A stretch of DNA of 64,000 nt from positions 1-64,000 of the forward strand of contig NZ_AULT01000028.1 in assembly GCF_000422425.1 (NCBI RefSeq), read 5' to 3'. Position numbers and translations under genes: made by a program. A model generated the notes under the pieces. It searched no databases. It was given only the letters and a program-made list of their open reading frames with translations, and was not told the origin of the DNA. The stretch comes from Oceanospirillum beijerinckii DSM 7166 (GTDB lineage Bacteria > Pseudomonadota > Gammaproteobacteria > Pseudomonadales > Halomonadaceae). Shown here in pieces: positions 19,446-28,512 of this stretch. The stretch's first letter is position 1; each line of letters begins with the position of its first letter.

Positions 19446-20759
19446 ATGGATCGGTTAAAAGCGATTTTAAAGCTCGCCCTCCCTATCATGGGCGGTATGC
19501 TTTCTCAAAGTTTGATCAATCTGGTGGATTCCGCCATGGTTGGAGCCTTGGGCAGCACCTCTCTGGCAGCAGCAGGGATCGGCGGTTATGCAGCGTTTGT
19601 GGTTACGGCGTTGATTCTGGGTTTATCGTCAGGCGTGCAATCCACCACGGCTTTTCACTTTGGTGCAGGCTGCAAAAAATCCCAAGTGGATACCCTGCAT
19701 GCGGGTTTGATCCTGGCATTTCTGCTCTGTTTACCAATTATCATCCTCTTCTACCCCTTTATTGAATATGCATTATCGTTACTTAATAGTAATGGTGCAG
19801 TGGTGGAACTGGCGATTCCCTATCTGGAGTGGCGTATTATCGCTCTACTGGGTGTCGGTATTAATCTCGCTTTTCGCGGCTACTGGAATGGCATGCATCA
19901 TTCCGGGGTCTATCTGAAGATAATCCTGCTGATCCACCTGAGCAATATTCTGATTAGCTACTGCCTGATCTATGGCAAACTGGGCCTGCCAGCTATAGGC
20001 GTAGAAGGCGCAGGTTTAGGCACCTGTATCTCTATCTTTTTAGGTTCTTTGGCATGGCTGATCTATACCCTGCGCAAGATCCACCGTCAGGGTTTTCTGC
20101 GACGCCTACCCAATCTACCTATTAGCTGGCGGCTATTAACCCTATCTCTACCTAATTCTTTGCAACAAACCCTATTTGCCATGGGCTACCTGAGCCTGTT
20201 CTGGATTATCGGCTTAATTGGGCCTTTATCCTTGGCTATTGGTCATGTACTGGTCAACCTGTCGCTATTGATGATTCTGCCAGCCGTTGGCCTGGGCATG
20301 GCTGCTACCAGCATGGTAGGAAAAGCACTGGGGCAACAGAAAGATCTGGAAGCGCAACAATGGGGGCTGGATGTGGTAAAAGTAGCTGTTGTCCTGCTCT
20401 GCCTGATTGCTATTCCCCTGGTAGTTTTTCCTAAAGAGATTTTATCGCTATTCATTATCGAAAATTCGGGTATAGAGTATGGCGCTCCGTTGTTGCAACT
20501 GACCGCGGTGATGGTGATCATTGACGCCGCCGCGATTGTGCTGACCCAGGCCCTGCTTGGAGCCGGAGCCAGCCGCCTGGTGATGATGGTGTCGGTTACG
20601 CTGCAATGGGCATTTTTCCTGCCCCTGGCCTTTGTTTTCGGGCCTTATCTGGGTTTTGGCCTGGTCGGTATATGGTCGGTACAACTGGCCTATCGCGCCT
20701 TAAATGCCTGCACCTTTATCTGGCTGTGGCGGGTAAAAGCCTGGACGCTGACCTCCTGA
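19446..20759 (+). CDS. MATE-family multidrug/metabolite efflux transporter
   Basis: The protein (437 residues from this start) is strongly hydrophobic, with about 12 membrane segments in two similar halves. The N-terminus LALPIMGGMLSQSLINLVDSAMVGALG is typical of MATE exporters (NorM/DinF type), which move cationic or other organic compounds out in exchange for Na+ or H+. I chose the ATG at 19446 because homologues start just before this helix. A frame extending 30 codons upstream would begin inside the metH terminator. The ribosome-binding site is weak. The transported compound cannot be predicted. Confidence 0.88.
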   Translation: MDRLKAILKLALPIMGGMLSQSLINLVDSAMVGALGSTSLAAAGIGGYAAFVVTALILGLSSGVQSTTAFHFGAGCKKSQVDTLHAGLILAFLLCLPIIILFYPFIEYALSLLNSNGAVVELAIPYLEWRIIALLGVGINLAFRGYWNGMHHSGVYLKIILLIHLSNILISYCLIYGKLGLPAIGVEGAGLGTCISIFLGSLAWLIYTLRKIHRQGFLRRLPNLPISWRLLTLSLPNSLQQTLFAMGYLSLFWIIGLIGPLSLAIGHVLVNLSLLMILPAVGLGMAATSMVGKALGQQKDLEAQQWGLDVVKVAVVLLCLIAIPLVVFPKEILSLFIIENSGIEYGAPLLQLTAVMVIIDAAAIVLTQALLGAGASRLVMMVSVTLQWAFFLPLAFVFGPYLGFGLVGIWSVQLAYRALNACTFIWLWRVKAWTLTS

Positions 20760-20930
20760 CATTTTCGAGCTAAAGCATCGTTATTTATTATTCTATTTTG
20801 AAATAAATATATAGATATAAATTCATTTTAATTATAAGGCAAGACTGATATCTTGCCCTCATTCAAGCTGCCATTATTCGTTTTCGCGCAGCCAAACCGT
20901 GGTTAAAGCTACCTAGTCGTAGGAAAAAGA

Positions 20931-22577
20931 ATGTACAAGTACGACGATTACGATCATAAGTTAATTGCAGAGCGTGTGGCCCAACACAGGGACCAGACAC
21001 AACGTTATCTGGACGGTAAACTGGAAGAGCTGGAGTACCTGCCTCTGCGTCTTCAAAACGGTATCTATATTCAACGTCATGCACCTATGCTGCGTGTCGC
21101 GATTCCGTATGGCATGTTACGTGCTGAACAGATGCGCAAACTGGCGCACATTGCTCGTACTTACGACAAAGGTTATGCCCACTTCACAACGCGTCAGAAC
21201 GTACAATTCAACTGGCCTAAACTGGAAGACACCCCGGATATTCTGGAAGAGCTGGCAACCGTTGAAATGCACGCTATTCAGACCAGCGGTAACACCATCC
21301 GCAACACCACAACCGATGAGTTTGCCGGTGTGGCCCGCGATGAAGTGACAGATCCGCGCCCTTGGTGTGAGGTGATTCGTCAGTGGTCTACTTTCCACCC
21401 TGAATTCCACTTCCTGCCACGTAAGTTCAAGATCGCTATTTGTGCGTCTGCAAATGACCGCGCGGCGATTCGTGTACACGATATCGGCTTGCAACTGGTT
21501 AAAAATGAAGACGGCAGTATCGGCTTTGACGTATACGTCGGTGGCGGTCTGGGCCGTACGCCTATGATCGGTGATCTGGTACGTGAAAACTTGCCAGCGA
21601 AACACCTACTGACCTATCTGGAAGCGATTCTGCGTGTTTACAACCAGTTTGGTCGCCGTGATAACAAGTACAAAGCCCGTATTAAGATCATGGTAAAAGC
21701 GCTGGGTATCGAAGAGATCGCCGAGCGTGTTGAAGCCGAGTGGGAACACCTGATCGATGGTCCATCGACTTTGACCGAAGCGGCAATGACTAAAGCTCAA
21801 AGTTTCTTTATCGATCCGGATTACGAAGTTTCTCCAAGCGAAGGTGACTTTGAACAGCAACGTGCTGACAACAAAGCTTTCTCTCGCTTTGTGACCAACA
21901 ATACCGTTGCGCACAAGCAAGACGGTTATGTGGCGGTAACGATCTCGCTGAAGAAGACCGGCGTCCCCCCAGGTGATATTACAGATGCTCAAATGGATCT
22001 GGTTGCAGATCTGGCTGAGAAATACAGCTACGGTGAACTGCGCATCAGCCATCACCAGAACATCGTACTGTCTGATGTGAAAAAAGCCGATCTGTTTACC
22101 CTATGGCAGATCCTGGAAGAAAATGGCCTGGCCACGCCGAATATCGGTAAACTGACCGATATGATCTGCTGCCCTGGCGGTGACTTCTGTAACCTGGCAA
22201 ATGCACGCTCCATCCCGGTAGCAGAAGAGATTCAGAGCCGTTTCGACGATCTGGATTACCTGTACGACCTGGGTGAGATAGAGTTTAATTTCTCTGGTTG
22301 TATGAATGCCTGTGGTCACCACCACGTCGGCAACATCGGCCTGCTGGGTGTAGACCGTAAAGGTGAAGAGTTCTACCAGCTGTCACTGGGCGGTCGCTCA
22401 GGTACAGACGCTAACATCGGTAAGATCTTAGGCCCTGCACTGAAACTGGAACGTGTTGCCGACGCGATCGAAACCGTAATGAAGGTTTACGTTGACAACC
22501 GCATTGAAGGCGAAACCTTTGTAGAAGCTTACCACCGTATTGGCCAACAGAAATTTAAGGAGGCGGTATATGCCTAA
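20931..22577 (+). CDS. cysI: Assimilatory sulfite reductase haemoprotein (nitrite/sulfite reductase family)
   Basis: The 548-residue protein has the duplicated sirohaem reductase fold and the four cysteines that bind the coupled [4Fe-4S]-sirohaem centre: C414 and C420 in CCPGGDFC, and C457 and C461 in FSGCMNACGHHH. It reduces sulfite to sulfide for cysteine synthesis; a nitrite-reductase role is less likely given the downstream partner. An AGGAAAAAG ribosome-binding site precedes the ATG. The 3' end overlaps the next gene by 8 bp, indicating translational coupling. No cysJ flavoprotein lies next to it, as in Pseudomonas-type clusters where ferredoxin or another reductase may be the donor. Confidence 0.92.
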   Translation: MYKYDDYDHKLIAERVAQHRDQTQRYLDGKLEELEYLPLRLQNGIYIQRHAPMLRVAIPYGMLRAEQMRKLAHIARTYDKGYAHFTTRQNVQFNWPKLEDTPDILEELATVEMHAIQTSGNTIRNTTTDEFAGVARDEVTDPRPWCEVIRQWSTFHPEFHFLPRKFKIAICASANDRAAIRVHDIGLQLVKNEDGSIGFDVYVGGGLGRTPMIGDLVRENLPAKHLLTYLEAILRVYNQFGRRDNKYKARIKIMVKALGIEEIAERVEAEWEHLIDGPSTLTEAAMTKAQSFFIDPDYEVSPSEGDFEQQRADNKAFSRFVTNNTVAHKQDGYVAVTISLKKTGVPPGDITDAQMDLVADLAEKYSYGELRISHHQNIVLSDVKKADLFTLWQILEENGLATPNIGKLTDMICCPGGDFCNLANARSIPVAEEIQSRFDDLDYLYDLGEIEFNFSGCMNACGHHHVGNIGLLGVDRKGEEFYQLSLGGRSGTDANIGKILGPALKLERVADAIETVMKVYVDNRIEGETFVEAYHRIGQQKFKEAVYA

Positions 22578-23058
22578 GATCATCCTGAACGGCGAGATTG
22601 TAGAAGATCAGTGGCAACTGGTTGGCCTGGAAGATGAGCTGCCAGCCTCCGGTAAAGTACTGCTGCCTTACCCGCTGTGGCTGTCTGGTGAGTTTGATGC
22701 GACTGCTTTTGAAGCAGTAGGTGTTTGGGTTCCAAACGACACCGTATTCGACGAGCAAGCCAACAAACTGCAAGAGCTGGATGTTGTCGCGGTAGATTTC
22801 CCGGTATTTACTGATGGTCGTGGTTACACCCTGGGCCGCCAGCTGCGTGATCGTTTTGGTTTTACCAACGAACTGCGCGCGGTAGGTGATGTACTGCAGG
22901 ATCAGCTGTATGCCATGGGCCGCTGCGGCTTTAACAGCTTCGCCCTACGCGCTGATAAGAACATCGAAGAGGCACTGAGGTCACTGAAGCCGTTCTCTTA
23001 CTCTTATCAAGCGGCATTGGATAATCCTAAGCCTCTGTTTGCAGAGCGCTGGACATAA
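22570..23058 (+). CDS. DUF934 family protein, CysI partner
   Basis: The 162-residue protein belongs to the DUF934 family, usually found directly after cysI in gamma- and betaproteobacteria. Conserved elements include the TDGRGYTLGRQLRDRFGF stretch and the GRCGFNSFALR motif. The family is described as an oxidoreductase-linked component of sulfite reduction, but its biochemical role is not established. The chosen ATG at 22570 has a perfect AGGAGG upstream and overlaps the end of cysI; an in-frame start 30 bp earlier lacks such a site. A strong terminator follows. Confidence 0.88.
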   Translation: MPKIILNGEIVEDQWQLVGLEDELPASGKVLLPYPLWLSGEFDATAFEAVGVWVPNDTVFDEQANKLQELDVVAVDFPVFTDGRGYTLGRQLRDRFGFTNELRAVGDVLQDQLYAMGRCGFNSFALRADKNIEEALRSLKPFSYSYQAALDNPKPLFAERWT

Positions 23059-23090
23059 TCCACTTTTGATTGCTTTATCGCATTAGAAGC

Positions 23091-23124
23091 AAAAGGCACC
23101 TGGCTTTAAAGCAGGTGCCTTTTT
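23091..23124 (+). terminator. Strong rho-independent terminator after the cysI operon
   Basis: AAAAGGCACCTG and CAGGTGCCTTTT form a perfect 12-bp stem with a 9-nt loop, ending in TTTTT. The A-run on the other side means it may also terminate transcripts from the opposite strand, such as the small membrane protein gene ending at 23145. Confidence 0.9.
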
Positions 23125-23144
23125 GGTTTAAGCCTCAATCACTT

Positions 23145-23375
23145 TTACTGCTTTTCAAAATTTGACTGATTTCCAATTCTGACCTCTGCTGCGACCATTG
23201 CACAGGAAAAGATCAGCACTGCCCAGGTATTGACAAAGGGCGATGCATCGATAAAGAGAGATACCAGATCAGTGAGCAAGGTATAGCAACCAAAGTGCAG
23301 CAGGATTAGCAGCACGAGACCTTTAGTGCCATGGCGATTGGTGAGCTTGGTTAAATCTGCGTAAAGTCCTTTCAT
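23145..23375 (-). CDS. Small two-helix membrane protein, unknown
   Basis: This 76-residue protein has an excellent ribosome-binding site (AGGAGGAGG, 6 nt before ATG), which makes it a convincing gene. It has a basic N-terminus (KGLYADLTKLTNRHGTKG) and two hydrophobic segments, about 19-42 and 49-66, so both ends should face the cytoplasm. I recognise no family. It lies downstream of the LodA/LodB-like operon on the same strand but 226 bp away and has its own translation signal, so membership in that operon is unproven. Confidence 0.65.
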   Translation of the reverse strand: MKGLYADLTKLTNRHGTKGLVLLILLHFGCYTLLTDLVSLFIDASPFVNTWAVLIFSCAMVAAEVRIGNQSNFEKQ

Positions 23376-23601
23376 TTTGACCTCCTCCTGAGGTTTGTAT
23401 TTTTACGGGAAGAATTTATGTGGTCAATATCCGGCCGGAAATGAGGGTTAACCGTGACCAAAAACATCATCCAAGCTATCAATACCGACCCCGCTAAAAC
23501 ACTCGCCAAATAATATCACCCTCACGATACCTGCCAAGAGGTAACCTCCAGATAACCTTGAAATTATCTGGAACCCTTATGCTTAACCCATTAAGCCCCG
23601 A

Positions 23602-24768
23602 TCAGAAAACACGTTGCGACCAATAACGCTGACCGGCAAAACGCGTTTCACTGGCATAAAGCTGAGAGCGTAACCCAACATACTGGTTAAAATCATTAAA
23701 TACCTGATCCTGATAACCGGATAAAGCATCCATACTTCCCCCTGCCCACTCAGAGATTGCACTACTCGCCCGTTCGCTCTGCAACAAGGCTTTGGTGATT
23801 CCTGCAGAAGAGATAGGATCAAAGCCACAAGCTGCATCACCTACCGCCAACCAACGCTCACCAATAACATTAGACATAATAAAAGAGGTGGCCGCACGGG
23901 TGATAATAGTGGTTTCACTCATCTGCTCAGCTATCTCTGCCATAGGTATGCGACTCTGCAACCAACTTGTTTGCTTGAGCTTTTCCAACCAGAATTCTGC
24001 CTGATCACAGGCACTGAGTTTTACATGTTCAGCATCAGTACAAAAAGTGACCATTAATCTATTGTGTGGCAAACGAGCGGAATACCACCAGCCATCAGAA
24101 ACCGCTTCGACCAGAGTATGATCGAGCATATCAATGCTGTCAGGCAGATCAAATTCAGCACATAGAAACAGTACCGAATCTAAGATGTTACGTGCCACAC
24201 CTAACTTGCGGGTAAAAAATGAGCCAGCTCCAGAGGCATCCACTACAAAATCGGCATCCCATTGTTGATTGCCTTCTGCGGTGGCGAACTCCAGTGTAAA
24301 ACCAGAGTTGTTTGGCTCTATATTGCACAGGCGGTATTGATCATGACAAACAACACCAGCCGATAGCACTCGCTGTTTTAACTGCTGTTCGAAAAGTGTG
24401 CGGTTTAGATGGTAACCTGCGCCGTCCAACTCAAAGATAAAGTCGTTATGGCCCGGCGTATCACTGCCCCAGAGAGAGATACTACCGGGGCACTCCAGAT
24501 GTTCAGCAAATATAGACTTGAGCTGCTCACCAAATAGTTTTCTTAATACAGGCGTGGCTGCAGGAGGAATGCTCTCTCCCACCTTGAGTTTGTCTTCTTT
24601 CTGACTATCAAATAACAGAATAGAGCAATCCGCTGACAATTTACTCCGCAGAAAGATCGCCGAGGCAAGGCCCGCTGGGCCACCGCCAATAATGGCGATG
24701 GTCAGCGGTGCTTGCTGTTCGGCACTGATATGCCGTGCAGCGGTATTAAGATCAGTCATCATCAGCAT
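23602..24768 (-). CDS. LodB-like FAD-dependent oxidoreductase (quinocofactor maturation)
   Basis: The 388-residue protein has the FAD-binding motif IGGGPAGLASA near the N-terminus, the KVGESIPP segment and a second FAD motif VGDAACGFDPISSAGITKAL, as in LodB/GoxB and the related tryptophan-halogenase fold. LodB flavoproteins are needed to create the cysteine tryptophylquinone cofactor in their LodA partners. The gene overlaps the LodA-like gene by 17 bp, so the two are translationally coupled. No lysine characteristic of halogenases is evident, so maturation of the neighbour is the best prediction. The start ATG lies within the end of the upstream gene. Confidence 0.85.
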   Translation of the reverse strand: MLMMTDLNTAARHISAEQQAPLTIAIIGGGPAGLASAIFLRSKLSADCSILLFDSQKEDKLKVGESIPPAATPVLRKLFGEQLKSIFAEHLECPGSISLWGSDTPGHNDFIFELDGAGYHLNRTLFEQQLKQRVLSAGVVCHDQYRLCNIEPNNSGFTLEFATAEGNQQWDADFVVDASGAGSFFTRKLGVARNILDSVLFLCAEFDLPDSIDMLDHTLVEAVSDGWWYSARLPHNRLMVTFCTDAEHVKLSACDQAEFWLEKLKQTSWLQSRIPMAEIAEQMSETTIITRAATSFIMSNVIGERWLAVGDAACGFDPISSAGITKALLQSERASSAISEWAGGSMDALSGYQDQVFNDFNQYVGLRSQLYASETRFAGQRYWSQRVF

Positions 24769-26830
24769 TCAATGCTGCGGTCGGCCAGGGCTGAACAACA
24801 TCACCAGGGCCTTTGAACTGGCTAGCCACCTCCAGGAACTTATCCTGGCCATAGTTACCGCCATGTTCATCCGCAATCTGAATACCCTGAATAATAAAAC
24901 CGGTTCGGTGCCAGTTTTCCAGGAAATCCATATAGTTCTGGTAACGACCGACATTCTGAGGCAGATAGGTATGGGTTAAGTTTTCTTCACCTTCCCCATC
25001 ACCACGCACACTGAATAGCTGCCCACCCAAATTCCAGACTTTATTTTCCTCATCATAGGTACAAAGACCTACCGGATGCACCTGAACAGGACGTTGAGCC
25101 GGCCATGACCAATACAGCGTATTGTTATATTCCGGGTTCGGTGATGGTTCGTGTACCGCACAACTGTTGTAATCGGTATGCCATGGCTGAGACATAAATT
25201 TGCTCAGATCACCAGGTTCCACCGGAGCATTACGCAGAGGCACATACCCCTCCTGAAGGAATGGCTTAGCTTGGGTTGCGGTACTGTAATCCATAGCCTG
25301 CAGGTTAATACGGAAAGGACCGGTTTCACCGCGCCAGTTCTGATTAAACAGATTTACATCACGTACAATAAAGGTGAGATCAATACCTGGAGAGAAACGG
25401 CCACCCAAACAGTTTAGCAGTACAACCCGGTCCAGCTTCTCACCTTCACCTAATACAGGACCGTAAGGCTCGCTCTGGCCTTCATACCACTGCTTCAATA
25501 AGAAATACTGTGTACGGGACAACGACAAAAAGCTTCTCTGCGCATCGCCCAGTGCCAAAGGCATTTTTACTCCCTGACCATCTTGCTTAGGGTCATTAGG
25601 GTCACGAATCAAGGCATCAAAGTTTGGAATTTTAGCTTTTGGATCATCTGCGGGCTTAATCTGGGCCACCCAATTATGCCCACTCACGCCTTTACCTGGT
25701 AGGTTAGTGTTCCAACGCTGCAAAAACGCACCATGGAATACAGGCAGAACATCTGCGTAGAAAGCCGACTTATAGTCCGTCTGATACTTTCCGTCTTTGA
25801 ACAAACTTGGAATCAGATCCAACTCCTCAACCCAAGCACTGAACATATCATCCCAGGTGGAGACTACATTACGGGTTTGTGGTGCGTAGGAAGGGTCAGT
25901 ACAGACAAACCAGCCTGCAACGACATCACTGGTTGAGCCATCATCAAAGACTACAGTAGCATTCACAGGCCCATCTGATACATCATCAAACCACCCATCA
26001 TTATCAATCGCGTGATCTAATTTAGGGTCTTTGCCGTCTGCATCCTTAAAAGCAAAGGTATTACCGTAGCCGCCGGTCACTATCAGACGTCCACTGCCCT
26101 CTTCAATCTGCAGCTCGCCCAAAGTTTCTATGGTGCCATTCTTAGTATTAACATTTTCAAAATGATCACCTGGGAAACTTATAGGGTAATCAGCCACGGG
26201 CTGAACAACACCATTTTGTCCAATATGGCTCGCCTGCGTATTCCTGTTAAAGTCCACCACCTGATCAGAAGCAGCAGACGATACAATTGTACGTGGACCG
26301 GCATCAATCACCAGTTTCCTAAGCCGCTCTGGAGCACCTAGCTCTGGACCATAACTCGGATTGCGGATCGGCGGGGTATTACCATTTTCGTATGGGGCAA
26401 CCCCCTCTTCTTCACCGATCACCTTACCTGAACTGTCTTTAATCGGGCTGGCAATCTGGTAGTTATTATTTTTCTTGTTAGCCAGATGCACCATCCAAAT
26501 AATATCTTTAATGGTTTTGCCACCCACCTGATCACCGATCTTAACTTCACGACCCGGATCTTCCGATGGGTAACTATTTTGTAGCTGATCGTAAGCAAAA
26601 ATCTTAAAACGTGCAGCCTGACGCTTTACCTGACCTTTAGCATCACGGAAGTCTTCAGCTGTGATCGGGGTATTTTCAGTACCCGGCTTGGTTGGCAAGC
26701 CGCCAAATAAACCCGTGTTTTCATCAATTACTTCACCAGCAGCGGTTTCCGGGGCAATGTAATACTCGGGACTGTTACCTACCCGTGCAAAGTTAATCGC
26801 CGGATGAACACGAAAAATTGTTTCAGTCAT
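24752..26830 (-). CDS. LodA-like cysteine-tryptophylquinone (CTQ) oxidase
   Basis: The 692-residue protein begins with RVHPAINFARVGNSPEYYI, the signature N-terminus of LodA-type L-amino-acid oxidases. Candidate CTQ residues are C474 in NCLGGRFSPG and W550 in PWHTDYNSC, 76 residues apart; in Marinomonas LodA they are Cys516 and Trp581. Characterised relatives oxidise the epsilon-amino group of lysine (LodA) or the alpha-amino group of glycine (GoxA) and release H2O2. No signal peptide is visible, as in LodA, which is nevertheless exported. Substrate is unknown: the family has several groups. It is the middle gene of a haem-motif protein/LodA/LodB operon. Assignment of the two CTQ residues is by eye. 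Confidence 0.87.
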   Translation of the reverse strand: MTETIFRVHPAINFARVGNSPEYYIAPETAAGEVIDENTGLFGGLPTKPGTENTPITAEDFRDAKGQVKRQAARFKIFAYDQLQNSYPSEDPGREVKIGDQVGGKTIKDIIWMVHLANKKNNNYQIASPIKDSSGKVIGEEEGVAPYENGNTPPIRNPSYGPELGAPERLRKLVIDAGPRTIVSSAASDQVVDFNRNTQASHIGQNGVVQPVADYPISFPGDHFENVNTKNGTIETLGELQIEEGSGRLIVTGGYGNTFAFKDADGKDPKLDHAIDNDGWFDDVSDGPVNATVVFDDGSTSDVVAGWFVCTDPSYAPQTRNVVSTWDDMFSAWVEELDLIPSLFKDGKYQTDYKSAFYADVLPVFHGAFLQRWNTNLPGKGVSGHNWVAQIKPADDPKAKIPNFDALIRDPNDPKQDGQGVKMPLALGDAQRSFLSLSRTQYFLLKQWYEGQSEPYGPVLGEGEKLDRVVLLNCLGGRFSPGIDLTFIVRDVNLFNQNWRGETGPFRINLQAMDYSTATQAKPFLQEGYVPLRNAPVEPGDLSKFMSQPWHTDYNSCAVHEPSPNPEYNNTLYWSWPAQRPVQVHPVGLCTYDEENKVWNLGGQLFSVRGDGEGEENLTHTYLPQNVGRYQNYMDFLENWHRTGFIIQGIQIADEHGGNYGQDKFLEVASQFKGPGDVVQPWPTAALNADDD

Positions 26831-26912
26831 CGTTATATACTCTCTAATCTGAATTCATTACTGAAAAATCAAAGTTAATGCGTGAATTTTTGTCCTAAGC
26901 GCTCAGAGTTGA

Positions 26913-28313
26913 CTACTTGTCTCTCAGCTGCATCTCCTGGGACCAGAAGTAGATATTCATAAACGCATGGCTGATATTCAGATTGGTTGCTTTAAGTGGC
27001 TGAAGATCTGTATTACCGGATGGTGGCAGGCGATACTGAGTGTTATGACAACGGAAGCAGTTGTCCATCGTATTGGCCCGCTGGGTAAAGGTTTCTATGG
27101 TTGAGTTGGACAATTTCAGAGAACCAATCAACAACTGGTGTTTTGGTGAGCCCACAGGATAATTAGAATCTGTATCCTCGGCCAGATCCATGCCCGGTTT
27201 TAAGCGATTAGCACCTTTAAACCAGATAGCACCTACTTCAAAATAGTTTGACCAGACGTCACTCTTATCCAGATTCGCCAGCACGCTCTTATTCAGTTGC
27301 TGAATCACTTTAATATTGGTTGGTACTGAAAAGTCCGTCTGGCTTGGGTCATTACCGTAAGCATACTGTCGACATACCTGGGTAATGGGAGATAATGTTT
27401 GCTGTTCTTCATTCAGGACTAATGATGGCGAGTTGGCAGGATTGACATTACAGGCATAGAAGGGGGTACCTGCTTTATAAAAAGTCCAGTCTTTATCTGA
27501 CACGACTGTATCTGGCTCTACCTCTGTGCGTATACCTTTGGCAAGAACATCTGGAGCGTTATCTTTATGCTCAAAAGTCGCCCAGATCATCTCAGGATGG
27601 CCTTTTACCACGCCACCGATATGGAAACCAACCATTGCCAGAGTGACATCAATTTTCTGGGTATTATCAACGATAATCTTACCGTTTTTGTTTACCAGCT
27701 TATAAACAGAAGACTTCATGGTGAAGAAATCAGAAGCGTCTTCACCCTCCTCCACTATTTTCCAGGATGCTTTCAGCTCAATAGCATCAACAGGGAACTC
27801 CGTTTCAGGATCAAGTTTTTGCACACTCTGAGGATCTGTCAGTTTTTTCTCATTAATAAAGGTAACAAACTCATCATTTAGATACTGATTGTAATAAATT
27901 GCCCGACCATTCTGATCGATCATTATTCCTTCAGTTCCCGCTTGTAAATACTCATCCATAGAGTGAGGTGTTTGGGATTTATTCAATACTGGCTGTAGGC
28001 TCTCACGGTCTTCCATACCCAATACATCATAAGGTGACTGCATATTGACGAAAACGGGTTCGCCGTTTTTATCTTTCTGTGTTAGCCATAAAAATGTTTG
28101 CCAGGCCCAGCGGTGAAATTCACAGTTAGTTTTACCATCGAAATCACGACCATCAGGGATTGGAGTCTGACTATGAGGGAACCAACTGGCATCAGCCTTA
28201 CAATGAGTATCGGAAGGAGTAGAGCTGGTGGTTGAGTTTTCGCCAGCATGAGCATGCAGTGTTGCTGACAGCATGACGGGCAGCCAGAACTTTGCCGGTA
28301 ATTTGATTTTCAT
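26913..28313 (-). CDS. Secreted protein with a C-terminal single haem c motif, linked to the LodA-like enzyme
   Basis: The 466-residue protein has a signal peptide cleaved near AHA (residue 23) and a single CxxCH motif, CFRCH at 419-423, close to the C-terminus. The rest does not resemble any cytochrome c I know; conserved-looking parts include CEFHRWAWQTFLWLT and AFMNIYFWSQEMQ. One covalently bound haem in the periplasm is predicted. It lies 82 bp upstream of the LodA-like gene on the same strand, with an AAGGAT ribosome-binding site, so it is likely the first gene of the operon. It might accept electrons from the quinoprotein or be an independent haem sensor or enzyme; this is inference. 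Confidence 0.7.
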   Translation of the reverse strand: MKIKLPAKFWLPVMLSATLHAHAGENSTTSSTPSDTHCKADASWFPHSQTPIPDGRDFDGKTNCEFHRWAWQTFLWLTQKDKNGEPVFVNMQSPYDVLGMEDRESLQPVLNKSQTPHSMDEYLQAGTEGIMIDQNGRAIYYNQYLNDEFVTFINEKKLTDPQSVQKLDPETEFPVDAIELKASWKIVEEGEDASDFFTMKSSVYKLVNKNGKIIVDNTQKIDVTLAMVGFHIGGVVKGHPEMIWATFEHKDNAPDVLAKGIRTEVEPDTVVSDKDWTFYKAGTPFYACNVNPANSPSLVLNEEQQTLSPITQVCRQYAYGNDPSQTDFSVPTNIKVIQQLNKSVLANLDKSDVWSNYFEVGAIWFKGANRLKPGMDLAEDTDSNYPVGSPKHQLLIGSLKLSNSTIETFTQRANTMDNCFRCHNTQYRLPPSGNTDLQPLKATNLNISHAFMNIYFWSQEMQLRDK

Positions 28314-28512
28314 GATAATCCTTATCCATCAAGAAAGAGGTTCAGAGCGTTGAAGAGGTCAACGATGAAATGCTAATACCGGGGCTCTATTGAGAGTATT
28401 ACACTCAATTACAGAATATTACATAAGGCCGTAAAGGCTAAATAACATCAGGGTAGGATAAGGCTAATACTCTATAGGATTGATTAGTAATGATAATAAT
28501 GACAAGGAGCCA

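Noticed and set aside
20838-20857. Hairpin GGCAAGA/TCTTGCC upstream of cysI as a terminator of the MATE gene
   Set aside because: The 7-bp stem lacks a T-run on the plus strand, so terminator function is not supported.
23548-23571. Inverted repeat CCAGATAA/TTATCTGG after the LodB-like gene
   Set aside because: It is symmetric but has no T-run in the direction of transcription, and could be chance.
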